This document shows, in pieces, positions 1 through 9,791 of a stretch of 64,000 nucleotides of DNA. The translations under genes were made by a program, and so were the position numbers. Numbering within the stretch: the first letter of the stretch is position 1; every line of letters starts with the position of its first letter. The notes under the pieces are model-generated. The model was not told where the DNA came from, made no database searches, and saw only the letters and a list, made by a program, of their open reading frames with translations. The DNA lies in contig OY723249.1 of NCBI GenBank assembly GCA_963210315.1, positions 1,798,569 through 1,862,568 of the forward strand, given 5' to 3'. Source of the stretch: Rhynchopus euleeides. Taxonomy: Eukaryota > Euglenozoa > Diplonemea > Diplonemida > Diplonemidae.

Positions 1-1
1 G

Positions 2-1258
2 AGGGTCATCACCGGTTGCCCAAAAACCACATCGGAGGCCATCCTGCTCTGGGAGGCACACTTACCAAGTATCCCGGACCTGATTGCATTGGAGTCAGCC
101 GATCTGCGGGAGAGGCTGGCAAGACTAGTCAACTTCGCCACGCAAGCGACGGTAGATGGCTACATGAGGAACCACAGAGGCTGGCAGAAGGAGGCAAAGA
201 AGCTCACACGTCGAATATACAGTGAAGACAGAGGAAGGGCCCCCCTCCACGTGAAAGCGCCAGCCCCACCATGGGAATGGAACCTTAACAACATACACAT
301 CAGCCCGACCATCCCGGGGGTGTGCCGCAGCAACACAAAAACAGCCGAACTCCGCACTCGTGCCGTAAAGCACCTCCGGGAGACCTACACCGCTCCTGCC
401 TGGTGGGTCTATACGGACGGGTCGACGGATCTGGACCGAGGGGGAGCGGGTGCCGTCCTTTACCCACCGGACCCAGACTCCACCCCGCTTACTGTGGTAG
501 CGGCAGCTGGCCGTCATGCCTCGGCATACCAAGCTGAGCTCGTGGCGTTGAGAGAGGCCCTGACACGGCTCCGGGGGGTGCTGCACCTAGGCCAGGTGGC
601 CGTCATTTGCACGGATTCACAGAGCGCGCTGCGGGCCCTGCAGGCGGGCCCAGCCAGGGTGAGAGAAGATGTGCTGCACCGCGTCTGGACCCTGCTCTTT
701 GACCTCACACAGAACCTCGACGCAACCATTCACCTACAGTACGTACCTGCACATGTGGGGATAGAGGGGAACGAAATGGCGGATGGCCTGGCGATGGCAG
801 GGCGGGATAAACCCCAAGAGGAGCCCCTCTCTTATGCCGGGGCGAAGGCTGCGATACGCCGTTTCCATGACCCTCTCACCCCACGACAAGGAACGCTGTA
901 CTGGACGGACGGCATCCTAAAGCGTCCTCCACTTCCCATGCCTGCCCTCAAGCGAGGGGAGGAAGTGCTAATCCGTCAGCTGAGGGCAGGGCGCCACCGC
1001 CTGCTTTGGGATTTCCGCAGAGGAGAGGACGATGAGAACACGCCGCCTTGCCCCTTCTGTGAAGAGAGCTGCGATATAGAGCATATCTTCAGCTGCGACG
1101 ACCTCAAGGTGGAGCGTGAGAAAACCCTCAGCACGACGGACCCCAGGAAGCTGCTCTTTCGTCGCCCAGCAGAAGCAGTGAGTTACCTGAAGGAGGTAGG
1201 CATAGCGGGCGTCACCGCCTTCGAGGATATGCTTACGACCCTGCCGAGGGACCCGTAG
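2..1258 (+). CDS. Non-LTR retrotransposon ORF2, C-terminal part (RT end, RNase H, zinc knuckle), open at the window edge
   Basis: The frame is open from base 2, so the element continues upstream. The first residues (RVITGCPKTTSEAILLWEAH) match the region just after the RT domain of I/Ingi/R1-like elements, where an R-I-TGC-KTT-ALL-EA pattern recurs. An RNase H domain follows, with all four acidic residues: D139 (YTDGS), E179 (YQAELVALREAL), D205 (CTDSQSAL) and D261 (GNEMADGLA), counting the codon at base 2 as residue 1. A C-terminal C-x2-C-x7-H-x4-C knuckle (CPFC...HIFSC) is typical of these ORFs. The stop is TAG at 1256-1258. The frame is intact over 418 codons, so this copy is young or selected. 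Whether the full element is active depends on sequence outside the window. Family assignment is by motif recognition only. Confidence 0.88.
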   Translation, partial: RVITGCPKTTSEAILLWEAHLPSIPDLIALESADLRERLARLVNFATQATVDGYMRNHRGWQKEAKKLTRRIYSEDRGRAPLHVKAPAPPWEWNLNNIHISPTIPGVCRSNTKTAELRTRAVKHLRETYTAPAWWVYTDGSTDLDRGGAGAVLYPPDPDSTPLTVVAAAGRHASAYQAELVALREALTRLRGVLHLGQVAVICTDSQSALRALQAGPARVREDVLHRVWTLLFDLTQNLDATIHLQYVPAHVGIEGNEMADGLAMAGRDKPQEEPLSYAGAKAAIRRFHDPLTPRQGTLYWTDGILKRPPLPMPALKRGEEVLIRQLRAGRHRLLWDFRRGEDDENTPPCPFCEESCDIEHIFSCDDLKVEREKTLSTTDPRKLLFRRPAEAVSYLKEVGIAGVTAFEDMLTTLPRDP

Positions 1259-1416
1259 GCGGCGGACGGAAGATCATGACAGCGAAGAGAAAAAAACCAG
1301 AACCCCCCCCCCCCCCAAGTATCATTTTGACTGCTTACACGGTGGGATCTTGTAAATTTTACATGTATAACTACAAGTATATACATGTATTATACATGTA
1401 TTATACATGTATAATA

Positions 1417-2526
1417 CGTCTGGTGAAATCCTCGAAGGTCGACGGGCGCACCCCCCTGCTGGCCCCCCTGCATGCAGCACACCCCATCCCCCCCTGGGAA
1501 TGGAACCTGGTGCTGCCACGAGTGCACATCCTGGCGACGCTGCCGGGGCTCACCGCCCCGAAGGCCGCCACCCCGAAAGACACCCTCCGGGACCTGGCAG
1601 AGCAGACCATCCAGGCCCTCCCGACGTGCGCCTGGCATGTCTACACCGACGGGTCAGTCTCCAACTCCACATCGCGGCAGCAACAGGGCGGCGCGGGCGC
1701 AGCGGTGTACAGCATGCCGGAGGGCCGCCTCAAGAAAAAGCTCGCCTGGCCGGCAGGACTCCGTTGCATCAGCTACCAGGCAGAGCTGGTGGCCATCAGA
1801 GAATCCCTCGCCCACCTATGCACCGTGGTAACCCAAGGCGAAACGGTCGCCATCCTCACCGACTCGCAGAGCGCACTGAATGCACTGCTGAGCGGCCCCC
1901 AGCGAGCGAGGGGGTCCACCGAATGGGACATCTGGCAGAGGCTGCGCAAGCTCGCCCAAACATACGATGTCACCACCCACCTCCGCTACATCCCGTCGCA
2001 TGTTGGGGTGGTAGGGAACGAACTTGCTGACAAGCAGGCGCAGATCGGTGCGTTCAAGCCCCAGATGGAGCCGATCAGCCTCGCGTCGGCCCGTGTCACC
2101 CTCCGCCGACACATATACAGCGGGACCACGTTGCCCCGCACAGAGAGCGTGTACGCGTATCGGTCAGGAATCGGGGAGACGCGACTGCAGCGCCCTGACC
2201 TCCGCATGGAGGGCCTTACCCGCTTAGGGGAAACCACCATCCGCCGCCTCCGGGCCGACCACCACCGCCTGGTGTACGACCACGACGTCCCGGGCAGCGC
2301 ACAACCACCGTGCAAACCCTGCCTGAAGCTTGCGCCGGACAGCCCCCCGCCTGGGGTCTCGCTGAAGCACCTATTCTTCGGCTGTCCCGCGACAGCGTCA
2401 GCCCGACACCACCTCACAGCCACAAACGTGCACAACCTGCTGCTGCACAACTGCAAGGGGGCCCTACGCTACCTGGCTGAGGCAGGGGTGACGGAGCACA
2501 GCGAGAAGGACTACCTGATCTCGTGA
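1417..2526 (+). pseudogene. RNase H and zinc-knuckle C-terminus of a truncated retrotransposon ORF2
   Basis: The reading frame is homologous over its whole length to the ORF ending at 1258 (shared PPWEWNL motif, then RNase H), but clearly a different element lineage. The RNase H acidic residues are present: D in VYTDGS, E in YQAELVAIRESL, D in LTDSQSAL and D in GNELADKQA. A C-x2-C-x15-H-x4-C knuckle follows (CKPC…KHLFFGC). The stop is TGA at 2524-2526. No start codon belongs to the element; the open frame runs back by chance through the host TIR element to 1276, which would make a meaningless fusion. The RT and endonuclease regions are missing, so it is a dead 5'-truncated copy. Confidence 0.82.
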
Positions 2527-2689
2527 AACCTGCAAAAATCAACAGCGGTCAAGGGCTTCGGCCTGACACCCCAGCACCCCCCCCCCCCCCCACCCCCAGA
2601 CCCACGTCACTTTCCACGGGCCGCCAGGCGCGTCAGCGTCGGCGACCGCCCGCCCCCAGTCTGAGAGGCAGCAGCCACGACTCGGCAGG

Positions 2690-2892
2690 AGGCGGGCACA
2701 ACAAAAAAAGGAAGAGTCGTCACTGTGCATATCAGCACGGTCCCGCCCTCTGAGCCAGACTAACCCGCCCATAAAGGAAAAGAGGAAGAGGCGACGTAAG
2801 GCAATGCCTCCGTGCGGCAAGGAGAACACGAAACAGCGTCCCCCCTCACCGGGGGACGCGACGAGCACGGCCAAAAATCGTTCAAATCGTTC
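2690..2892 (+). repeat. Retrotransposon 3' UTR, family copy 1
   Basis: It shares long stretches with 27288-27497, for example GTCACTGTGCATATCAGCAC and AGGCAATGCCTCCGTGCGGC. Near the end lies a stem-loop (GTCCCCC-CTCACC-GGGGGAC, about 2841-2860), followed by GAGCACGGCC and the ATCGTTCAAA tail. Such a terminal hairpin could be what the reverse transcriptase recognises; this is inference. Confidence 0.75.
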
Positions 2893-3310
2893 AATACTTG
2901 CATGTCAACTATTATACATGTATAATACATGTATATGCCTGAAATATACATGTAAAATACATGTATATCAAGTAAAAATACAAGTATAATACTTGCATGT
3001 CAACTATTATACATGTATTTTTACTTGATATACATGTATTTTACATGTATATTTCAGGCATTTACATGTATTTTACATGTATATTTCAGGCATATCCATG
3101 TATTATACATGTATAATAGTTGACATGCAAGTATTATACATGTATTTTTACTTGATATACATGTATTTTACATGTATATTTCAGGCATATACATGTATTA
3201 TACATGTATAATAGTTGACATGCAAGTATTATACATGTATAATACATGTATTATACTTGTAGTTATACATGTAAAATTTACAAGATCCCACCGTGTATCT
3301 TATCAAGTCA

Positions 3311-5869
3311 CCCCCCCCCCCCCCACCGCCCACCGGATCAGGAGGCGGAACAAGTAGCAGGTGGTGCAACCTGCGGCCATCGACTGCAGCTGCACAGCCA
3401 CACAAAACAAAAACAAAACGAAACCAGTTTGCCCCCCCCCCTCCCCATACCCACGACACTGCGAGGGAAGAGAGCCCCGCCGAGGCGACGCAGCGCCTGA
3501 AGCGGCCCGCATACGGGGGTCATTTGGGGAAACCCAGAAGGCTCGCGTAGGAGTGCCTCACAGAGGACTGATCCTCGCCTGTACCGAGTCCCTTAACGTG
3601 TAACACGACGAGGGGCGCCCCCCAACCCCAAAACAAGACAATAACACAAAACGAAACAAAAAACGACACGGTGCAGGTCGCAAAAAAAAAAAAAGAAACG
3701 CAGCTGCCCCCATCCCCGACACACTGTCCCATCTCATATCACCCCCCACTTTCGCAACTTCTTGTTTGGTAGTTTGGGCCAGCAGAACGGGCATCGCGCA
3801 GTGTACCCCTCGAGGCGCACACAGCACGAGAACCGAGCCCGGTGTCCTGCTCCCGGAACTTCTCTGTACCATGCCATCCCCCACGCACCCTTTTGTTATG
3901 ACACCTGGTATACTCCTCTGTCGTATGCCATTGTTTTCTTCTCCTGTTTCGGATGCCGTAGTGGCTGTGATTCCAGGCAAAAAAAAACCCAGCGAGCCCA
4001 AGCGTGGGCAGTGTTTTTATCCCGTTTCAGTTTGCATCTGAAATGATACGGTGAACCTTCCAGCACACAGTATGTGTGCTGGAAGGGATGCTGCACGTTC
4101 AAAGATTAGCCGTCTTGTTTATACTGTTTCGATTCCACCGCGATCACCCTGCAGGCATGTCCTGCCTGTAGCTTCGTCAACTGGAAAAGAACCGGAATAC
4201 AACACGTTGTCAGGTTGTCAGGGAGTTCAAAAAGAACAGACGGTAGCCGGGCGGGTATATTGCAGCGAATGAGCTCTCATAACCTGCGGCTGTCGAACCC
4301 AAAAAAGAAAAAATGTGCCTGCCAGAAGCAGGAAGAGGGGAGGAGAGTCAGGGTGTGCCCCCACCTCTTCTCTTTGTTTTGCGGAGGGAACAGAGAAAGA
4401 AAATGCCCACCGAAGGTGTTTGCGCCAGGGGGGGGGGGTAGCGCCGAACCACCGAAGCCTAATCGCAAACCTTTAAAGTGGTATCGGGTGCCGCTTTGCA
4501 ACGCTCTGGATGGGAGGTGGGTCAGTGTCAGTCCGAAAGAAAGATCGTTGAAACTATCCCTCTGGGCAAAGAAAGATCCCAAAATATATAAAAAAACCCC
4601 CCGCGTGTGAATGTCGTGTGTCTCCAGGGATGTTTGTCGGCGCTGTGGTACAACATATATAACCAGGGCCTCTCTTGCAAACACGGGTGGGCATTGCGCC
4701 GATGGCGCAAAGAAGGGATTTCCCGAAATGCCATGCCACCACCCACAACAATACTCTCTCACTCCGCGGATCTCCTGTGGCACCCTGTCGAGAATTCAAA
4801 GAAGTGTTTTTGAAGAAAAAAACCCCCCCCCCTTTTTTTTTGCGTACGTCTCTTTTTCAATACGTTCTTCTGGGACAAAGCTCTTTTTGGGACAGATGAT
4901 ACCGTCTTCGATCATTCCCCCCCACCCCCCCCCCCCCCACACAAAGTTGCCGTGTGGCCAATTCTTAGTCTGGTTGGTGCTGTGCACTGCCTTGTTGACC
5001 CAACGAAATAACGCAGGGCATGCCTTGCCGTGATGCTGCGCATGTGACCAAACCAAAAGAAAACCAAGGATCGATACCCCTCATTGGGGCAACACGATCA
5101 CGCCCAAACTGTTCAAAGTACCAACAATTTCCTCCTGACGACGTTGCATATGCTGAGTGGTGATTAGGCATACAACAGCAGCTGCCGTCTGTCGTCTGTG
5201 CCAAACCAAAATGTCTGGGGGGGTCTTCGCGCTGTGTCAAGGTGTAGGATAACGGGCAGGCTATTCAAACTACAAAACGTCAAAGCGTGTCAGTCTGTGG
5301 CTTGTTGCTATTCGGAGCGCTCACTTGTCCTGTACTTTAGAGTGAAGTACCCTCACTCTTGCAAACCCTCCATGGCAGTGAACCTGGCCCAGTATATTTG
5401 AGGGTGTGTGTGTTGCCATGTCTCCGAGACACCGTGTGTCTCCGAAGAAGAAGCCCCGAACAATCCCCAAACCAAATCAACCGCTGATGCAACTAAGCGT
5501 CCCCCGCACCCCCTCTCCCCCCAGTTGCACTGGATCTCGGACACCACCCGGATCGACCCTGTTAACATATCCTGTGTTCGTCCTGTGTTGTCTCGAGCGC
5601 ACTACTCCACTCCCTACCCCCGACACACACGTGTGCCATGTTCCCCTGGAGGGGGGGTGTGGACTCTGCTGCCAGGGATGATTTGAAGATCACCCAACCA
5701 TCAGTGTTGCTGTGTGTCGGGGGGGGGGGGGGTGTGTGGTGGTGGTCGTGCTGTGGGGGAGGGGTCAGGTCGTGGGGGGGGAGAAGTATTGCGTGCTTTG
5801 TATGCGACGCGCCGGAAAGAAGTAGGGACTGTGTGCGGCAAGCCGTATATATTATTCTGCCGAGCTTTG
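3311..5869. other. Non-coding, low-complexity region
   Basis: I see no gene with recognisable protein character. It holds C14 at 3311-3324, further C and A runs, and a perfect 14-bp-arm hairpin (CCTTCCAGCACACA, 3-base loop, complement) at 4056-4086. Open frames here are short, mutually overlapping and of skewed composition. Confidence 0.6.
4056..4086. repeat. Perfect hairpin, 14-bp arms, 3-base loop
   Basis: CCTTCCAGCACACA, then GTA, then its exact reverse complement. No T-run follows and no gene ends nearby, so I do not call it a terminator. Confidence 0.7.
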
Positions 5870-6021
5870 CCCCCCCCCCCCCCCCCAACCCCAGCACGGT
5901 GGGCTAATGAAAAAAATAGTACTATAAATAGTGACATGTCGACTATAATAGTCACTATATAGTTGACATGTCGACTATTATAGTCACAAAATAGTCGACA
6001 TGTCGACTATAATAGTCACTA

Positions 6022-6350
6022 CCGTATACGTAAATATTATGGAACGGGCCCATTTTTGGCCGGTCCGTTCCATAATATTTACGTTCCAAAATATTTACAG
6101 GGCCAGTTGGGGACTCGGTGGTGAGGACGGCTTGCGTCAGGAATCGCGCGAAAAGTGCACGAGTAGGTCCCGTCAGGGACTCTGTACGCCGTCCGATCAC
6201 CTGGTCCAAGTCCCCGAGTCGCAGAAAGCCCTGTAAATATTATGGAACGAAAAAAATCTGGAACGCCAACCCACCAGCGTTCCATAATATTTACGTTCCA
6301 TAATATTTACGTTCCATAATATTTACGTTCCAAAATATTTACGTATACGG
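6022..6350. mobile_element. 329-bp TIR element nested in the 5895-8660 element
   Basis: The left end CCGTATACGTAAATATT and the right end AATATTTACGTATACGG are inverted repeats, flanked by TA on both sides (6020-6021 and 6351-6352). GGAACGTAAATATTATGGAACG-like words repeat inside, and a second inverted pair (TTTACAGGGC at about 6095, GCCCTGTAAA at about 6230) brackets the centre. No coding capacity. A TA duplication and small size fit a mariner-type MITE. Confidence 0.7.
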
Positions 6351-6839
6351 TATATAGTCGACATGTCGACTATTATAGTCACAAAATAGTCGACATGTGA
6401 CTATAATAGTCACTATATAGTTGACATGTCGACTATAATAGTCACAAAATAGTCGACATGTCGACTATTTTGTGACTATTATAGTCGACATGTCGACTAT
6501 AATAGTGACTATATTTAGTGACATGCGACTAAAATAGTGACTATTATAGTCGACATGTCGACTATATTGTCAGTAAGTGCTCAGTATGCAGTGACCACTT
6601 AGTTCTATGTGGACATCGAAGTCCACTAAGTGTCGAGTAAACGTCCGGGACATGTCACTAAGTGTCCAGTAAAACGCTTTTTTGGCCAGTATATGGCCGG
6701 AACTGCGACTATATTGACTGACACGCAACTAACATGTCAGTATTATAGTGGATGCGCAGTCAACATGTCAGCATTTACTGAACATGTCCACTATTATAGT
6801 GTACGCATGCACACATGTCCAGGATATAGTGAACATGTT

Positions 6840-8290
6840 CATGCCCTGGGCCCTCGAGGGGGGTGACATTCTCTCGGGGTACCCTAGGTAATGAGAAAAC
6901 ATCCATGGGTAAGCAGGGAAAACCCTGCTGTGGGGGACAGAATCGACGTGTTTCTTTGAAGAAACAACAACCTGCGGGTTACCGCTGGGGCCGATGTCCA
7001 AAGGGGCGCAACACCACAGGGGGTGCCACACCGCTTGTCTTGGGAAGTTCTTCACCTTTGGTGAAGGCGGAGTGTTCATATAAGCAAACTTTACGTACAC
7101 AAGCAGCGCTCAACCATACACCAGCAAACCAAGCAGGTAGCTGCCGAAGGATCGGTTCGTGCACCTGAGTCTGTACTCTATCTGATCTATTCCGGCTTTT
7201 CATGCTTGTCCTTTCAGGCCGGAGGTCTCTCTCTCAAGGCATATAGTCATTCTCCCTTTGCCACAGACCAGTGGGAGTATGTTTATGTGGAGTCACCTAG
7301 AGTCACAGTTATTCGGTGCCACCACGAGAGAGAGTCCAGATTCAGACCGTGTGTCATCCTCTTCCACGGCCAGGCAGAGCTTGCGCGGGGGCAAGATGGC
7401 TGAGTTGCCGGGCGTCTACAGATGCTCCACACACACGACGAGCGCCAGCAGGAGTACTGGTTTCCGACCGATTCCCGACCACCTCTAATTCCACAAGGGC
7501 GCAGGCAGCCATATGGGGGTTTTCATTCCATTCCCAGACATCCGAACATAGTCACCTAGGGGGGCCACCACGCAAGGCCGCTGACATGCACAGTCTCACG
7601 CCGCTTTGTGTACGTAAATCTGCACCCAAAGTTGCCCTGCCCCACCGCCCCCCAACCGCCCGGTAGGTAAGACCCTCGGGGTGCTGCATCCCCATCATCG
7701 GGTCACCTAAACTTTCGGCAAAAAAGCACTCCGTCTTGAAATTTAAAAATCTGAAAATTCTGAAAAAGAAAAGCAGCGCAAAGCAAGGCAACAAGGGAGC
7801 AATGCGATGGGTGGGGGCACGAGCTTGCACAGGGAAGGGCCGGGGCCGGGCAGGGTCGGGGTCGGGGTTATTTTAAATAGCTGAAGAATCAGCCATGGTT
7901 CTGAGCAATGTCAAGAACATTGCTCTTTGTATTCACTCTTTTGACATACTGGTAACAACATGTCAATTTCGACACACGTCTGTACTTCGCCCACGAAATG
8001 ACCCAAACTTCGTGTGCTTCATTTTTTGGGGCCGTCTGTGTGATGCCAGGATCGAAGGTCTCAGTTTTTCGACGATTTCCTTCGAAAATGAAAGGTTCCA
8101 GACCACAAGGACCAGATTTTGGGGCCAGATTTTTTTTGAGGTGAATTTTCACCAAGGCCAAAACGCCAAACTCGCGGGGCCGTTTTAGCGCGTTTTAGGC
8201 CTCAAAACAGGCTCAAAACTCAAAAATTCCTTCGAAATTGGGCTCAAACGTGCAAAATGGACCCATCCGAAAAAAAATCGAAAAGGGTCC
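6840..8290. other. Unique core of the 2.8-kb TIR element; no recognisable gene
   Basis: Sequence composition changes sharply from the palindromic arms to ordinary mixed sequence. Open frames of up to about 116 codons exist (for example 7316-7666 and 7895-8188 on plus), but none shows motifs or protein-like composition I can recognise. Confidence 0.5.
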
Positions 8291-8660
8291 CCCTATACAT
8301 GTCGACTATTATAGTGGTCTCATAGTGGCACGTGCGACTATTATAGTCGCATGTCGACTAGAATAGTCGACATGTCGACTATAATAGTGACTATTATAGT
8401 CGCATGTCCACTATTATAGTCACTATTATAGTGGACATGCGACTATTTTACTTACATGTCGACTATAATAGTTGACATGTCCACTATTTGTCACTATGTG
8501 TCCACTATAATTTAGATTGTGTCCAGTATGTGTCGAGTGAGTCGGAAACATTAGTCACTATCCCATTTCCGTATAGTACTGTGTGTTCAGTAAGTTGTCA
8601 CTATATAGTGGCAATTTATAGTGCACAAAATAGTGATCACTTTTTCATTAGCCCACCGTG

Positions 8661-9791
8661 AGCCCAAAACCCCCCCCCCCCCCCAAAAAAAAAGATGGCC
8701 CCGCATCCCACACTTCGGTCCCTTGGCCCACAACAATATCTCACCGGAGGGGAGGGTTGCTAACGCACGGATTATACAAGCATTCAAAATGTCAGGGGAC
8801 CCCCTGCCTTACTTTCAGGGCGAGCGGGGGGAGTGAGGGGGGTGGGTACAAGCTGTACGATTTCCCCCCACCGTGACAAGAACTCATACCCACAGGGCGG
8901 TGCTGAATGTCGATACAAAAACAACCAATCAGTCCAAAATACAATGTGGTGGCGGAGGGGAGTGGTATATGGTGGGATGCTGGCCGAGGCCTCGGCCGTG
9001 ATGAGTCGGCGCCAAAAAGCACATAAAGATTGGGAGGAACAAACCTCAACGCCAACGGAGTTCCGTTGTGTGGGAGGCTTCTATTGCCGTAACACATTCT
9101 ACGATCCCTGTCGTGTTGAAAGGCCAAAATCGAAAGTATCGTTCAAAACTGTGAACCCATTGGTTGGCAGGTTCACGGAATCTTCTTCCCTGACATGTGA
9201 CCGCGTCAACACGAATCCAAACGAAATGCAGAGGAAGAGGAAGGAAATGATATGTAGAAGGAATAGGAATGGTTGCTGAAAGAAACCACGGAACGCTGGC
9301 CGGGAGTTATCCCCTCCCCCACCACCACCCCCCCCGGACCTTTTTTGCGTTCACACCAGGCGCCTGGCCTCTTTGACAGACAGTGCATGCGTTGTTGCAC
9401 CCCTCCGACACCCTTTCCCGCACAACACAGGAAGCCGACACACAGCCACCTGCATCGGACTTACGCCCTTTCACCCCCAACACACACCCCACCGCCCCCC
9501 AACCACCCACACGGAACTCTGGGGCAGCGCGTGGGGCGGGTGACAGACACCCAACAAAGCCTCACAGCCGCGGCCCCTGCAGGTTCCAGCTCCACCCTCT
9601 GTCACCCCCTTCTCTCTCACTCTGTCGTATACTCAAAGCGTGTGTATTGCCCGTGAAAGGAACGCTCGCACCCTCCCAGGCGGTGCCACACTCTAAAACT
9701 CTCTTTCTTCTTCTCCTTCTTTGCCGCCACCAGCCTCCCACCCCATTTTTTGCCTGTCACTGGCGGGAGGAAGGAGGGTTTTGTTGACGCA
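8661..9791. other. Intergenic region upstream of the first NIPA gene
   Basis: C15 lies at 8670-8684. The last ~100 bases before the gene carry a pyrimidine tract (about 9698-9733, CTCTTTCTTCTTCTCCTTC… ending CACCAG). This could be a 3' splice acceptor for a 5' exon or for trans-splicing, but no spliced leader is visible. Nothing else recognised. Confidence 0.5.

Larger units (their letters stand above)
1417..2892 (+). mobile_element. 5'-truncated non-LTR retrotransposon inserted into the TIR element
   Basis: This block interrupts the palindromic element exactly between ATAATA and CTTGCATG, which are contiguous in the copy at 35822. AATA is repeated on both sides (1413-1416 and 2893-2896), consistent with a 4-bp target duplication. 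It holds an RNase H ORF, then a 3' UTR whose last ~200 bases (about 2690-2892) recur at 27288-27497. The 3' end is a short ATCGTTCAAA-type repeat tail instead of poly(A), as in several I-clade elements. The 5' end lies inside the coding region, the usual result of incomplete target-primed reverse transcription. Confidence 0.85.
1338..3295. mobile_element. CACGGTGGG-type TIR element, palindrome-rich, split by a retrotransposon insertion
   Basis: The left end CACGGTGGGATCTTGTAAAT is matched by its exact reverse complement at the right end (…CAAGATCCCACCGTG, ending 3295). Flanking bases are TA on both sides, consistent with a 2-bp target duplication. The arms consist of short self-complementary words (ACATGTAT, TACATGTA, CTTGCATG) and carry no gene. 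It is the same family as the 691-bp element at 35822-36512, which shows the uninterrupted order: the sequence here breaks at 1416 and resumes at 2893. The bases between are a retrotransposon. CAC…GTG ends, a 2-bp duplication and sub-terminal repeats recall EnSpm/CACTA elements; that classification is inference. Confidence 0.85.
5895..8660. mobile_element. CACGGTGGG-type TIR element of 2.8 kb with sub-terminal palindromic arrays
   Basis: The ends are CACGGTGGGCTAATGAAAAA at 5895 and its reverse complement ending at 8660. They share the first nine bases with the elements at 1338 and 35822. AG flanks both sides (5893-5894 and 8661-8662), a third case of a matching 2-bp duplication. Both arms (about 5925-6830 and 8295-8640) are filled with TAGTCGACATGTCGACTAT-like palindromes in both orientations. 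The centre (about 6840-8290) is unique sequence in which I recognise no protein. Arms of repeated sites around a central region resemble CACTA transposons, where the repeats bind transposase. No transposase is visible, so it would be non-autonomous. Confidence 0.83.

Noticed and set aside
1276-1416. Fusion of a host-like N-terminus to the second RNase H ORF
   Set aside because: This part of the frame is C-run and palindromic TIR sequence read by chance; the retrotransposon begins at 1417.
4056-4086. Terminator or riboswitch reading of the perfect hairpin
   Set aside because: Eukaryotic context, no adjacent gene end and no T-run.
9750-9791. Upstream extension of NIPA 1 from a non-ATG codon at 9750
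   Set aside because: The codon at 9750 is TTG; the first ATG in frame is 9792 and aligns with the paralogues.
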